A model generated the notes under the pieces. It made no database searches, had not been told where the DNA came from, and saw only the letters and a program-made list of their open reading frames with translations. Below are positions 48,627 through 58,071 of a DNA stretch of 64,000 nucleotides, in pieces (the stretch's first letter is position 1; every line of letters begins with the position of its first letter). Source of the stretch: Stenotrophomonas maltophilia (lineage in GTDB: Bacteria > Pseudomonadota > Gammaproteobacteria > Xanthomonadales > Xanthomonadaceae); NCBI RefSeq assembly GCF_003970865.1, contig NZ_RXLZ01000006.1, forward strand, positions 46,279-110,278. The letters run 5' to 3'. The position numbers and the translations under genes are program-made.

Positions 48627-50792
48627 ATGAAACGCCCACGCCAGTTCAGTTTCAGCCGCCCGCGGGGCGGCATGTCGATCACCATGATGCTGGTCATGCT
48701 GGCGTTGCTGGCAATGCTGGGCCTGATCGAGATCGGTTACCTGTTCTGGGCCAAGCGCGATGCGCAGAAAGTCGCTGATCTGGCCGCACTGGCTGGAGCG
48801 CAACGGCTGGAGCTGTGCACCTCGGACAACAGCGACAACAGTGCTGCGCGGCAGAGCGCACTCACCCAGAACAAGTTCGCAGGAAGCCTGGAAATCCGTT
48901 GCGGAAACTGGAACGTGACCCGGGCCACCGAGGGGCACTTCAGTCCGGTCGTCGATGCAGCGAATCAACGCAACGCCGTCCGTGTCATCACCCGCCGCGC
49001 GGTGCTTCCCTTCTTCGGGCAGAACAGCAGCCTGCCGACCGTGACCGCGCAGGCCGTGGCGCGCCGTGCAGAGCCTACGGCGGTTTTCAGTGTCGGCTCG
49101 CAACTGCTGCGCATCAACGGCAACACGCCACTGGGAAATGTCCTGAAACTGGTGGGTGCCGACCTCGACAAGACCACCCTGCTCGGCTACGACGGCCTTG
49201 CACAGGCGCATATCACCCCGAATGGACTGCTGCAGGCACTGGGCATTCCGATCGACGTCAACATGGGCGTGGCGGAGTTCAACAATCTGCTGGCCGGCCG
49301 CACGGTCAAGCTGGGCAAGATCCTTCAGGCGACCGTTGACCTGCTGAGCCAGCAGGGCGTTGCCCACGTGGACCTGAGTGCACTGGAGAATGCCCTGGTC
49401 GTGAAGGGCATCGACCTCAAGCAGCTGGAGGTGAAACTCGGCTCCGATGACAGCGGCGGCGGCTTGTTCGCACGCGTGGTCGCGCCGGATGGAACGATTT
49501 CCAGCGCGCTGCAGGCCGATGTCAATGTGCTGGACCTGATCGGCACCAGCATCAGCATCGCCAATGGCGGCCGTGCGGTCTCGGTCAATGAACTCAACCT
49601 GCTGGGCCTGGTCAATGCGAAAGCCGCCGTGGTGGAACCGCCATCGATCGCCATCGGTGGCATTGGCTCGCGCGCCTACAACGCGCAGATCCGCGTCTTT
49701 CTCGACATCGACACCAACAACATTCCCGTTGCAGGCGGCGTGCTTTCACTGCTGGGCATCCGCCTGAAGCTGCCGGTCCATGCAGACGTGACCAATGCAA
49801 TGGCGACCCTGACCAGCCTGCAATGTGGCAGCACGCCTCCCACGGCAACGATCAAGGTCGAGTCCTCCGTGCTTCGCGCCTGCGTCGGCAAGGTGGCCGA
49901 CAGCGAGCGGTTCTCCAAGCAGAATGTCTGTGGCGACACCCTGCAGAAGGAACAGATGCTGACACTGCTCGGTGCTCCGTTGATCAATGACAGCATCAAG
50001 GTCAATACGCTTACCGACACTCAAAGCCTCACCCTCCCTGCCGGCGCGACCGGTTCAACCCAGGTCAACTCCCTGGAGGTGGGCACCGCCGTGTCCGAAC
50101 TGGTCAGCGAGCTGCTGCGCGTACTCTCCGGCGTGCTCGATCCGCGCGACGATGGCATGAGCCAGGGCTCGACCGCAGCGCAGTTGGCCGATCGCTACCT
50201 GAAAGCAGCCAACGTTGGTCGCAATCGCTACGACGTCGATGCATCCATCAAGCTGCTCGAACTTGGCGACCAGACGCGGGGGTTGAAGCCTTTGGGCACG
50301 TGGGATGTACCCAAGGGTGTTCCAAAACCCTGCCTGGTGGGCCTGCTCACATGCTGGGAGGATGGCTCGGTCTGGAAAGGCTATCGCACAGCTGTGACTG
50401 GCGAAGGGCTGGGCGTGCTGCCGGCACTGCTGGGTAGCCTGCTCGGCGGACTGACCGTCAACCGGTGTGCAAGCCTGCTGATTTCCTTGAGCGACCAGGC
50501 CTACAACAACTGCATGACGCAGAACCTCGCGTCTTACCTGCAGACCGCCCACGACGGCTTTCTGGACCAGTTCGCCGGCGACGGCGTCACCGCCCCCGGC
50601 AATGGCCCGGTCAGTTGTTCGGGTCTGCTGTGCTTCCTGCTGAAGCCCGCCCTGGACGTCCTGAAGCCGCTGCTCAACAGCGTCGGCTCCCTGCTGCGCT
50701 CGCTGCTGGCGCAGGTGCTGGGCCTGGAACTGGGCCGTACGGATGTGCATGTCCAGTCCATCCAGTGCACGCCCGCACAGCTGGTCTACTGA
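48627..50792 (+). CDS. tadG: TadG-like pilus assembly protein (721 residues)
   Basis: The N-terminus GGMSITMMLVMLALLAMLGLIEIGYLFWAKRDAQKVADLAALAGAQ (about residues 14-59) is the TadE/TadG-type leader and helix. A periplasmic DUF2134-like region (to about residue 300) and a long C-terminal part (300-720) without a recognised domain follow. The latter has many Cys residues, in pairs such as LQCGSTPP, LRACVGK, CGDTLQ and VSCSGLLCF. It is larger than most TadG proteins. Last gene of the operon; a hairpin follows. Confidence 0.85.
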   Translation: MKRPRQFSFSRPRGGMSITMMLVMLALLAMLGLIEIGYLFWAKRDAQKVADLAALAGAQRLELCTSDNSDNSAARQSALTQNKFAGSLEIRCGNWNVTRATEGHFSPVVDAANQRNAVRVITRRAVLPFFGQNSSLPTVTAQAVARRAEPTAVFSVGSQLLRINGNTPLGNVLKLVGADLDKTTLLGYDGLAQAHITPNGLLQALGIPIDVNMGVAEFNNLLAGRTVKLGKILQATVDLLSQQGVAHVDLSALENALVVKGIDLKQLEVKLGSDDSGGGLFARVVAPDGTISSALQADVNVLDLIGTSISIANGGRAVSVNELNLLGLVNAKAAVVEPPSIAIGGIGSRAYNAQIRVFLDIDTNNIPVAGGVLSLLGIRLKLPVHADVTNAMATLTSLQCGSTPPTATIKVESSVLRACVGKVADSERFSKQNVCGDTLQKEQMLTLLGAPLINDSIKVNTLTDTQSLTLPAGATGSTQVNSLEVGTAVSELVSELLRVLSGVLDPRDDGMSQGSTAAQLADRYLKAANVGRNRYDVDASIKLLELGDQTRGLKPLGTWDVPKGVPKPCLVGLLTCWEDGSVWKGYRTAVTGEGLGVLPALLGSLLGGLTVNRCASLLISLSDQAYNNCMTQNLASYLQTAHDGFLDQFAGDGVTAPGNGPVSCSGLLCFLLKPALDVLKPLLNSVGSLLRSLLAQVLGLELGRTDVHVQSIQCTPAQLVY

Positions 50793-50800
50793 CCCGTGAC

Positions 50801-50836
50801 GGGCGCCCTTGGCGGCGCCCGCGCACATGCTAGACT
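50801..50836 (+). promoter_or_regulatory. Operon-end hairpin overlapping a promoter for the DUF2968 gene
   Basis: The hairpin GGGCGCC-cttggc-GGCGCCC (50801-50820) closes the Tad operon. TTGGCG (50809-50814), a 16-bp spacer and TGCTAGACT, an extended -10 TAGACT at 50831-50836, form a likely promoter. Confidence 0.6.
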
Positions 50837-50891
50837 CCCGGCGGGGAACCACCTTCATCTCAACCCACACTCATCCGTGGATGGTCTAGAC

Positions 50892-51605
50892 ATGCGAGAA
50901 ACTTCAGGGGGCGCGGTCTTCGCCCGGCACGCGCGCGGCGCGGCACTGCTGGCCGTGGCCATGATGCTGGTGGCACCGGCGGCGATGGCTGCCCGTGGCG
51001 ACCGCGAAGCAGCCGCAGAGCCGGCCGCACGTACCGCACCGGTGGTGCGCAACACCGTTGACGAGCTCAAGCAGCTGATGGATGCCCGCCAGCTGACCGA
51101 GCTGCGCACCACCTACAACGGCAACTACGGCGCCAGCCTGCTGTTCAATGCCAACACCCTGACCTACTACGTGGCCCTGTTCCAGGAGAAGAACTTCTGG
51201 CGGGTGATCAAGACCGATGCCGTCGACAACGCCGAGCGTGTCTACCGCACCTTCGCGCAGCAGTCAGAGCAGCTGGCCCAGGTCTACATCGACACCACCC
51301 GCCTGGAAGCCGGCAAGCGCTATACCGAGCGCCTGGTGGCCTACAACGAGGAACGCCTGCGCACACTGCAGCAGGAAATGGAACAGCAGCAGGCACAGTC
51401 GGCCCAGGTCAGCGCTGCCCTGCAGCAGGCCCAGCAGCAGGCGGTCAGCCTGAGCAGCGACGTGCAGAGCACCAACAGCCAGCTGGATTCCCTGCAACGC
51501 CGCATCCAGATACTGCAGGCCGAACAGGGCAACCCGGAACTGAGCCTGCCAAAGCCGGACAGCGTGCCCTCGCCGGCACCGGCGGCGGCCAGCGACGGTC
51601 GCTGA
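50892..51605 (+). CDS. DUF2968 family exported protein
   Basis: 237 residues with a signal peptide (LLAVAMMLVAPAAMAA) and a conserved DUF2968 body (about residues 55-150: VDELKQLMDARQLTELRTTYNGNYGASLLFN, YYVALFQEKNFWRVIKTDA). A long coiled coil (about 150-215; QQEMEQQQAQSAQVSAALQQAQQQA) and a Pro-rich end follow. Found in Xanthomonadaceae and Burkholderia; function unknown. Preceded by its own promoter and closed by a terminator, so it is not part of the Tad operon. Confidence 0.85.
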   Translation: MRETSGGAVFARHARGAALLAVAMMLVAPAAMAARGDREAAAEPAARTAPVVRNTVDELKQLMDARQLTELRTTYNGNYGASLLFNANTLTYYVALFQEKNFWRVIKTDAVDNAERVYRTFAQQSEQLAQVYIDTTRLEAGKRYTERLVAYNEERLRTLQQEMEQQQAQSAQVSAALQQAQQQAVSLSSDVQSTNSQLDSLQRRIQILQAEQGNPELSLPKPDSVPSPAPAAASDGR

Positions 51606-51628
51606 GGTCCAGCACCTTGCATCCTGTC

Positions 51629-51652
51629 CAACGGCGCCCACGGGCGCCGTTG
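51629..51652. terminator. Terminator after the DUF2968 gene
   Basis: CAACGGCGCCC-ac-GGGCGCCGTTG followed by TCGTTT, between convergent genes. Confidence 0.75.
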
Positions 51653-51674
51653 TCGTTTCCGGCACCATTCCGTT

Positions 51675-52061
51675 TCAACGGCACGCCTCGTGCACGGCAT
51701 CGTCCAGTTGCCGGCGCTGCACGAAGTCCATGTGCTTGCCATTGGCCAGCACCTTCCCGCGTTGCTGCCGCGCACGCTCACAGGCGGCGGGATCCGCGCT
51801 GATCGGTATCAATGCAGCCCGCGCACGCCCCTGCTGCACCACACGCGGACGACTTGAGGCCGGGCTCGCTGCCTTGGCCGCGGTCGCACCTGTTGAGGGC
51901 GGCTCCGCTGGCACCTCCCAGCGCCATTCGGCACGCCCCTGGCACGGCGTCTGCTGGTAGACCGGATGCGCCCCGTCCACGCATTTGTAGACGTTGGTCT
52001 GAGCGTTGGCCCCCGTGGCCAGCAGCAGGCACAACAACACGCTCCAATACGCATTCGGCAT
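51675..52061 (-). CDS. DUF4124 exported protein
   Basis: 128 residues. The signal peptide ends GANAQ; the DUF4124 motif [20 protein letters not shown] (about residues 24-43) has its two conserved cysteines. The rest is Ala/Arg-rich and basic, ending in a Cys (HEACR). This module is common in small periplasmic proteins of Stenotrophomonas and Pseudomonas; function unknown. The start at 52061 has GAGGAG 6 bases upstream. Divergent from the hydrolase gene. Confidence 0.82.
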   Translation of the reverse strand: MPNAYWSVLLCLLLATGANAQTNVYKCVDGAHPVYQQTPCQGRAEWRWEVPAEPPSTGATAAKAASPASSRPRVVQQGRARAALIPISADPAACERARQQRGKVLANGKHMDFVQRRQLDDAVHEACR

Positions 52062-52247
52062 TGCAGGCTCCTCGGCAGGGCTGCCGCCATCCTCAATGCC
52101 GGAATGGCTTCGTGCCAGAGCGATACGCGTCACATCCGGCGTAATCCAGCACAGCCGTGCAAGTCGCCGGTCTGGCGCTGCGCTGTACTGCCGGCGACAC
52201 CGGCATCCACGCCGGTGCCTTCCCTCCCTTCCGCCAAGGAAACCGCA

Positions 52248-53072
52248 ATGAGCAACTTCGTCACCGTCGCCGACGGCGCCCGCATCTTCTACAAGGATTG
52301 GGGTACCGGCCAGCCGATCGTGTTCGCCCACGGCTGGCCGCTGTCGTCCGACGCCTGGGACCCGCAGATGCTGTTCATGGGCCAGAACGGCTTCCGCGTG
52401 ATCGCTCACGACCGTCGCAGCCACGGCCGTTCGAGCCAGACCTGGGATGGCAACAACATGGACACCTACGCCGATGACCTGGCCGCAGTAATCGAGGCGC
52501 TGGACCTGAAGGACGCGATCCTGGTCGGCCATTCCACCGGCGGCGGCGAAGTGGCCCACTACATCGGCCGCCACGGCAGCGAGCGCGTGTCCAAGGTGGT
52601 GCTGGTCGGCGCCGTGCCGCCGCTGATGCTGAAGACCGATGCCAACCCGGCGGGGACCCCGCTGGAGGTCTTCGATGGCATCCGCAAGGGCACCGGCGGC
52701 GACCGCTCGCAGTTCTTCAAGGACCTGACCACACCGTTCTTCGGTGCGAACCGCAACGGCAACACCGTTACCCAGGGCATGCGTGATGCGTTCTGGCTGC
52801 AGGGCATGCTCGGTGGTGTCAAGGGCCAGTACGACTGCGTGCACGAGTTCTCGGAAGTGGACTACACCGAGGACCTGAAGAAGATCGACGTCCCGGCGCT
52901 GGTGGTGCACGGTGATGACGACCAGATCGTGCCGTTCGATGCCTCAGCCAGGCTGTCCTCGCAGATCATCAAGGACGCCGAGTTGAAGGTGTACCCGGGT
53001 GCACCGCACGGCCTGACCGTCACCCACGCTGACCAGTTCAACGCCGACCTGCTGGCGTTCGCGCGCAAGTGA
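52248..53072 (+). CDS. Alpha/beta hydrolase, cofactor-free haloperoxidase type
   Basis: 274 residues with the catalytic triad Ser96 (GHSTGGG), Asp in [10 protein letters not shown] and His in PGAPHGLT. The oxyanion/entrance motif [16 protein letters not shown] is typical of the bromo/chloroperoxidase-type perhydrolases. The enzyme class hydrolyses esters and forms peracids; the natural role is often unclear. AAGGAA 6 bases before the ATG sets the start. No signal peptide, cytoplasmic. Followed by a terminator and REPs, so monocistronic. Confidence 0.88.
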   Translation: MSNFVTVADGARIFYKDWGTGQPIVFAHGWPLSSDAWDPQMLFMGQNGFRVIAHDRRSHGRSSQTWDGNNMDTYADDLAAVIEALDLKDAILVGHSTGGGEVAHYIGRHGSERVSKVVLVGAVPPLMLKTDANPAGTPLEVFDGIRKGTGGDRSQFFKDLTTPFFGANRNGNTVTQGMRDAFWLQGMLGGVKGQYDCVHEFSEVDYTEDLKKIDVPALVVHGDDDQIVPFDASARLSSQIIKDAELKVYPGAPHGLTVTHADQFNADLLAFARK

Positions 53073-53078
53073 TTCACC

Positions 53079-53105
53079 GCGGCGGCGCCGTAACGGCGCC
53101 GCCGC
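53079..53105. terminator. Hairpin after the hydrolase gene
   Basis: 13-bp stem GCGGCGGCGCCGT / ACGGCGCCGCCGC, in the convergent gap with the MFS gene. Confidence 0.75.
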
Positions 53106-53112
53106 TCCTTCG

Positions 53113-53185
53113 GTAGTGCCGGCCGCTGGCCGGCAACCCGATCATCCATCGTGATCACGCGCAGCCGGCCAGCGGCCGGCTCTAC
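53113..53185. repeat. Two REP units in opposite orientation
   Basis: GTAGTGCCGGCC-gct-GGCCGGCAAC (53113-53137) and AGCCGGCC-agc-GGCCGGCTCTAC (53163-53185). Facing copies form a BIME-like pair next to the hydrolase terminator. Confidence 0.85.
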
Positions 53186-53195
53186 CACCGGCGGG

Positions 53196-54845
53196 TCAGA
53201 TGTCGGTGTGGTGATGCGGGACCCCGGCCTTCGGCAGCGGGTCATGCCCACCCACGAAGTGGCGCACCACAGGCGCACGCTCACCGCGATGCAGCTCCCG
53301 CAGCACTTCCTGGATCGCCTTGTCATCGGCGGTGATGCGTTCGTGTTGGCGCAGGTGCTCCAGCCATGACGGGGTCACGAAATACTCCAGGTGGATGCCT
53401 GGGCTGGCCACGTCCTCGACCACGCCCCAGACCACCGCGCCATCGCGGCGGCGGATCGTGCCCAGCGCCCGCATCTGCGCCTGGAACGCGGCACGATCAG
53501 CATCGTCGATGCGGTACTCGATGGTGATCAGCACCGGGCCGCGATCGTTCGACACCGGCACCGACAGCTCCGGCGCCGGCCAGTGCCCGGCCGGTTGCAG
53601 GTTCAGATCCTCGGTGCCAGCAATGCGAACGCGCCACACCAGCAGCCCCCCTATCACCGCGCCTGCGGCAGCCACCAGCAACGCCAGCTCCGGCGAGGTG
53701 CGCTGTGCCAGCGCGCCCCAGCTCAGGCCACCAGCCGCCATGCCGGCAGAGAACACCATGATGTAAAGCGCCAGTGCACGCGCGCGTACCCACGCTGGCA
53801 CTGCAGTCTGCGCCGCAATCTGCAGCGACGACAGCACGGTGATCCAGGCAAACCCGTTGATCAGCATCACCAATGGCAGCACGTACCAGCTGCGGGTCAG
53901 CGCCAGCCCGACCAGGCTCAGAGCCAGCGACAGCGTGGCCAGCAGCACCAGCAGGTCGCGATCCAACTGCGCGCGCAGCTTCGGCAGCAGCAAGGCCCCG
54001 CCCACTGCACCGATACCGATGCAGCCCAGCAGCATGCCGTACTGCCCCGCACCACCCTGCATCTGGCCGCGTACCACCACCGGCAGCAGTGCATTCATCG
54101 CCGCAGCAAAGAAGAAGAAGCCCACCGACTTGATCAGCACGGCCTGCAGCCGCCCGGCGCGGCTCGCATAGCGCAGGCCCGCCTTCAGCCCTGCACCAAA
54201 GCCTTCCGGCGGCAGGCTGGACTGCTTCGGGTCGCGCTTCCAACCCCACACCACGAACAGCATTGCTGCGAACGTGATCGCATTGAAGCCGAACGCCCAG
54301 ACCGCACCGAGCTGGGCGACGATCACGCCACCGATGGCCGGGCCGATCGAGCGCGCGATGTTGATGCCGATCGAGTTCAGCGCCACCGCCGAAGCCAGCA
54401 TCGGCTGCGGCACCAGCTCGGACACGATCGCGGCCTGCGCCGGCATCGCCATCGCTGCACCGCAGCCCATGCAGAAGGTCAGCAGCACCAGCAGCTGCGG
54501 GGTCAGCAGGTCCATCGCGGTCAGCGTCGCCATCACGGCGGCGACCAGCAGCATCCAGCCCTGGGTCGCCAACAGGTACCTGCGGCGATCGACGATGTCG
54601 GCCAGCGTGCCGGCGGCCAGTGCCAGCAGCACGATCGGTACGGTGGTGGCCGATTGCACCAGCGCCACCATCAACGGTGAGCCGGTACGTTCTGCCATCA
54701 CCCAGGCAGCGGCGACATCATTGACCCAGGTGCCGATGTTGCTGGCCAGGATTGCCAGCCAGATTGAACGGAACATCTGGACTTTCAGCGGGGACCAGGC
54801 ACCTGCGGCCTGTGCGGGGGGTTGTGACGCGGTTGCGTTCACCAT
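53196..54845 (-). CDS. MFS transporter (EntS/MFS_3-like) with a C-terminal soluble domain
   Basis: 549 residues: 12 membrane helices (about residues 20-410) with the MFS motif A region GTLADIVDRRRYLL and LNSIGINIARSIGPAIGG. A soluble C-domain (about 430-549) of ferredoxin-like/antibiotic-monooxygenase type is part of the MFS_3 architecture (LITIEYRIDDADRAAFQAQM). Members export siderophores or drugs. The start MVNATASQ is preferred because GGAG is 7 bases upstream; an ATG 6 bases earlier is too close. It overlaps the porin gene by 7 bp and is the last gene of the operon. Confidence 0.87.
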   Translation of the reverse strand: MVNATASQPPAQAAGAWSPLKVQMFRSIWLAILASNIGTWVNDVAAAWVMAERTGSPLMVALVQSATTVPIVLLALAAGTLADIVDRRRYLLATQGWMLLVAAVMATLTAMDLLTPQLLVLLTFCMGCGAAMAMPAQAAIVSELVPQPMLASAVALNSIGINIARSIGPAIGGVIVAQLGAVWAFGFNAITFAAMLFVVWGWKRDPKQSSLPPEGFGAGLKAGLRYASRAGRLQAVLIKSVGFFFFAAAMNALLPVVVRGQMQGGAGQYGMLLGCIGIGAVGGALLLPKLRAQLDRDLLVLLATLSLALSLVGLALTRSWYVLPLVMLINGFAWITVLSSLQIAAQTAVPAWVRARALALYIMVFSAGMAAGGLSWGALAQRTSPELALLVAAAGAVIGGLLVWRVRIAGTEDLNLQPAGHWPAPELSVPVSNDRGPVLITIEYRIDDADRAAFQAQMRALGTIRRRDGAVVWGVVEDVASPGIHLEYFVTPSWLEHLRQHERITADDKAIQEVLRELHRGERAPVVRHFVGGHDPLPKAGVPHHHTDI

Positions 54846-56122
54846 TGCCATGCTCCAACGATCGAGGCGAACAGCGTGTCCTGGCCGCCGGCCTGCTTCA
54901 GTGCAGGACCGGCATCCACCCAGGCCAGCTGCAGCTGCCATTGCCAGTGTTCGCTGGCCTGCCAGCGGCTTTCGGATTTGTACTGATTACCAATGCGGCG
55001 CGCGCCACCGGCGCTGCCCGGCAATGCCACCAGCGGTGCCGGCGTGGTGTAGACCGCATCGGCACGCCGATGCTTCCACGCCATCTGTACGCCCAGCTCC
55101 GTCGTCACCGCGTCGTGCAGGCGCAGGGTCAGGGTGGGCTGGATGTCCATCAGGTTGGCCGGGGCCAGCAGGCTGGCCTCACTGAAATAGGCCGATTTCG
55201 GGAACAGTGCATTGAAGGTTCCCAGGCGGCCGTCATGCGGATTGCCATCGCCACTGGCGATGTCCGCCTTCAGCCCCAACCGCGGTTGCAACGGCAGGTC
55301 CGTCCAGCGCCAACCCGTATCGGTGGCCAGCGTCCAGGCGCGGATATCGAGCGTGCCGACGGCCGTTCGCAGTTCACCGCCCTGCGCCACCAGCTCGCTG
55401 TTCCAGTCCAGTGCACCGGCCTGGCCGAACCAGCGCGCACCCACGGTCTGCCGCCGCTCGGTGCCGGAACCTGCCGCGAAGCGTGCGCCTTCGCGGCGGT
55501 AGTCCAGCAGATACAGATCCCACTGTCCCGCGCTCTGCCCGCGTGCCGTGGTGGCATAGGCACCCCACAGGTGGGCACCGTGTTCGCCGCGATCATCAAA
55601 GGCACCCGGCCGGTTCTCCACCGGTCGCAGTGCCATCAGATCAAGCGTGCCGAGGCGGCCCTTCCAGCCCAGGCGCGCACCGTCGAAGGCCAGGCGGATG
55701 TTCGGCCCATTGCGCACCGACAACAGCCGTGAGCTTCCGTAGCCGGCTTCCTGCCGACCGAGTTGCAGGTGGAAGCCGCTGCGCTGCCAGCGCCAGTACA
55801 CCTGCTGCACATCCAACGCGCTGCGGTCGGTGCGGCCCGGGCCGCCGGCCTTGCCATTCTCGGCATGCGCGCCCAGCTGCAGCTTTGCCTGCCAGCTGTC
55901 CTCCACGTAGGTGGCCGAGGCCAACGCACGCAGCAGGCCATAGCCATCTTCACTGCCAGCAATACCGAACCGGGTCGGGTCGTAGTACAGGCCACGCAGG
56001 CGCAGCGAGGCATCCCACTGCAATTGGCCGTCACCGGCGTCAGTGCAGCGGCCACCCTCGCAGGCCAGCGCCAGCGATGGCACGGCCAGCAGCGCCAGGC
56101 TCAGAACGCGAAGCACGAGCAT
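54839..56122 (-). CDS. Alginate-export-family outer-membrane porin
   Basis: 427 residues. The signal peptide ends LALA; the start overlaps the amidohydrolase end by 22 bp. The barrel protein shows alternating strands and motifs of the alginate_exp family (RLRGLYYDP, FHLQLGRQEAGYGSSRLLSVRNGPNIRLAFDGARLGW). It ends in WQW, an outer-membrane C-terminal aromatic. Members of this family are porins for organic acids and polysaccharides, not only alginate. Here it probably lets the amidohydrolase substrate or product cross the outer membrane. Confidence 0.85.
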   Translation of the reverse strand: MLVLRVLSLALLAVPSLALACEGGRCTDAGDGQLQWDASLRLRGLYYDPTRFGIAGSEDGYGLLRALASATYVEDSWQAKLQLGAHAENGKAGGPGRTDRSALDVQQVYWRWQRSGFHLQLGRQEAGYGSSRLLSVRNGPNIRLAFDGARLGWKGRLGTLDLMALRPVENRPGAFDDRGEHGAHLWGAYATTARGQSAGQWDLYLLDYRREGARFAAGSGTERRQTVGARWFGQAGALDWNSELVAQGGELRTAVGTLDIRAWTLATDTGWRWTDLPLQPRLGLKADIASGDGNPHDGRLGTFNALFPKSAYFSEASLLAPANLMDIQPTLTLRLHDAVTTELGVQMAWKHRRADAVYTTPAPLVALPGSAGGARRIGNQYKSESRWQASEHWQWQLQLAWVDAGPALKQAGGQDTLFASIVGAWQW

Positions 56123-58071
56123 CCCATCGCGCCCCAGAACGCGGTCAGGTCATCGGTGGGCGCCGCATGCTGCGCGGCGTGACCGTGAGCGCCATGCGTA
56201 CTGCAGGCCACACCGTGATGGTGGCGATGGGCGGCGGCCAACCCGGTGGCGGCACCGCCGACGTGGTAGCCACCGAACCGGTTGACCGGCGACCAGTCCG
56301 GCATCGCCGGCGGCAGCTGCGGCGCGAGCCCTGCATAGTCGGCATCTGCATGCACGATGCGCCCGCCGACCACGGTCAGCACGCTGGTGATGTCGGCGAT
56401 CTGCGCGTCATCCACACGGAAGAAGTCGGCCGAGAGCAGGATGAAGTCGGCCAGCTGACCGGCTTTCAGCGTGCCCTTCACCGCTTCGTCGCCGGAGAAC
56501 CAGGCGCTGCCCTGTGTCCACAGGCGCAGCGCCTGCTCGCGCTCGAGCAGGTTCTCATCGCCATACAGGGCCAGCCCGCCCACGGTGCGCCCGGTCACCA
56601 GCCAGGACAACGCCACCCACGGGTTGTAGCTGGCCACGCGGGTGGCATCGGTACCGGCACCCACCGGCACGCCTTCGGCCAGCATGCGCTTGACCGGAGG
56701 CGTGTGCCGCGCCGCCTGCACGCCATAGCGCTCGACGAAGGCCTCGCCCTGGTAGGCCATGCGGTGCTGCACGGCGATGCCGCCGCCCAGCGCACGGATG
56801 CGCTCGATGTTGCGTGGCGTGATGGTCTCGGCGTGGTCGATGAACCAGTGCAGGCCATCGAACGGCACCTCGCGGTTGACCTGTTCGTACACATCCAGGA
56901 TGCGGGTGATGCTCTCGTCGTAGGTGGCGTGGATGCGGAACGGCCAGCGCTTCTCGACCAGCAGCTTCACCACGTCGTGCAGTTCGGGCTCAAGCTCCGG
57001 CGGCAGTTCCGGACGTGGCTCGTTGAACAGCTCGAAATCAGCCGCGGAGAACACCAGCATCTCGCCGGCACCGTTGTGGCGCAGCAGGTCATCGCCCTGG
57101 CGCGGCTGCAGGATCTCGCTCCAGCCACGGAAGTCATCCACCTCCTTGCCCTTGTTCTGGGTGAACAGGTTGTAGGCAATGCGCACTGTCAGCTGGTCAT
57201 CGCGGTGCAGCTGCTCGATGACCTGGTAGTCCTCGGGATAGTTCTGGAAGCCACCGCCGGCATCGATCACCGAGGTGATGCCGAGACGGTTCAGTTCACG
57301 CATGAAGTGACGCGTCGAGTTCGCCTGGTACTCGATCGGCAGGCGCGGGCCCTTGGCCAGCGTGGCATACAGGATCAGCGCATTCGGCTTGGCCAGCAGC
57401 AGCCCGGTCGGGTTGCCCAGCGAATCGCGTACGATCTGCCCGCCCGGCGGGTCCGGCGTGTCCTTGGTGTAGCCGCAGGCGCGCAGCGCGGCACGGTTCA
57501 GCAGCGCGCGGTCGTACAGGTGCAGCAGGAACACCGGCGTATCCGGCGCGATGTCGTTGAGCTCCTGCAGCGTCGGCAGGCGCTTCTCATTGAACTGTGC
57601 GGCGGTGAAGCCACCGACCACGCGTACCCACTGCGGTGCGGGCGTGCGGTCGACCTGGGCCTTCAGCATGTCCAGCGCGTCACCCAGCGAACGCAGTCCG
57701 TCCCAGCGCAGCTCCAGGTTGTAGTTCAGGCCACCACGGATCAGGTGGGTATGGCTGTCGTTGAGGCCGGGCAGCAGGCGCCGGCCCTGGGCGTCGATCA
57801 AGGTCGCTTCATTGCCCCAGCCACGCATGATCTCCTCGTCGCTGCCGACGGCAACGATGCGTCCTTCCTGCACGGCAAGCGCCTGCGCATGCGGCTGCTG
57901 CGGGTCGAGGGTGGTGATGCGGGCGTTGCGGATGACCAGCGTGCTCATGCGACGCTCCTTGGAAGTGGAATCGAGTGCGGCAGCGGCGCGACCGGCTAGG
58001 CCGAGCGCTACGGCAGCGCCACTGGCCAGCACCACGTTGCGGCGGCCGTGATCGAGTGGATCGTGACTCAT
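56101..58071 (-). CDS. Tat-exported amidohydrolase (YtcJ-like) with His-rich tail
   Basis: 656 residues. The N-terminus HGRRNVVLASGAAVALGLAGRAAAA (about residues 8-32) looks like a Tat signal. The amidohydrolase-family-3 core has NDSHTHLIRGG (metal His pair), a Glu in the second site, and GTDATRVASYNP (catalytic Asp region). The last 50 residues are unusual, with AAAHRHHHGVACSTHGAHGHAAQHAA followed by GAMGCSCFAF: nine or more His plus Cys. This tail may bind metal ions for the active site. Family members hydrolyse N-acyl or cyclic amide bonds; the substrate is unknown. Overlaps DoxX and porin genes. Confidence 0.87.
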   Translation of the reverse strand: MSHDPLDHGRRNVVLASGAAVALGLAGRAAAALDSTSKERRMSTLVIRNARITTLDPQQPHAQALAVQEGRIVAVGSDEEIMRGWGNEATLIDAQGRRLLPGLNDSHTHLIRGGLNYNLELRWDGLRSLGDALDMLKAQVDRTPAPQWVRVVGGFTAAQFNEKRLPTLQELNDIAPDTPVFLLHLYDRALLNRAALRACGYTKDTPDPPGGQIVRDSLGNPTGLLLAKPNALILYATLAKGPRLPIEYQANSTRHFMRELNRLGITSVIDAGGGFQNYPEDYQVIEQLHRDDQLTVRIAYNLFTQNKGKEVDDFRGWSEILQPRQGDDLLRHNGAGEMLVFSAADFELFNEPRPELPPELEPELHDVVKLLVEKRWPFRIHATYDESITRILDVYEQVNREVPFDGLHWFIDHAETITPRNIERIRALGGGIAVQHRMAYQGEAFVERYGVQAARHTPPVKRMLAEGVPVGAGTDATRVASYNPWVALSWLVTGRTVGGLALYGDENLLEREQALRLWTQGSAWFSGDEAVKGTLKAGQLADFILLSADFFRVDDAQIADITSVLTVVGGRIVHADADYAGLAPQLPPAMPDWSPVNRFGGYHVGGAATGLAAAHRHHHGVACSTHGAHGHAAQHAAPTDDLTAFWGAMGCSCFAF

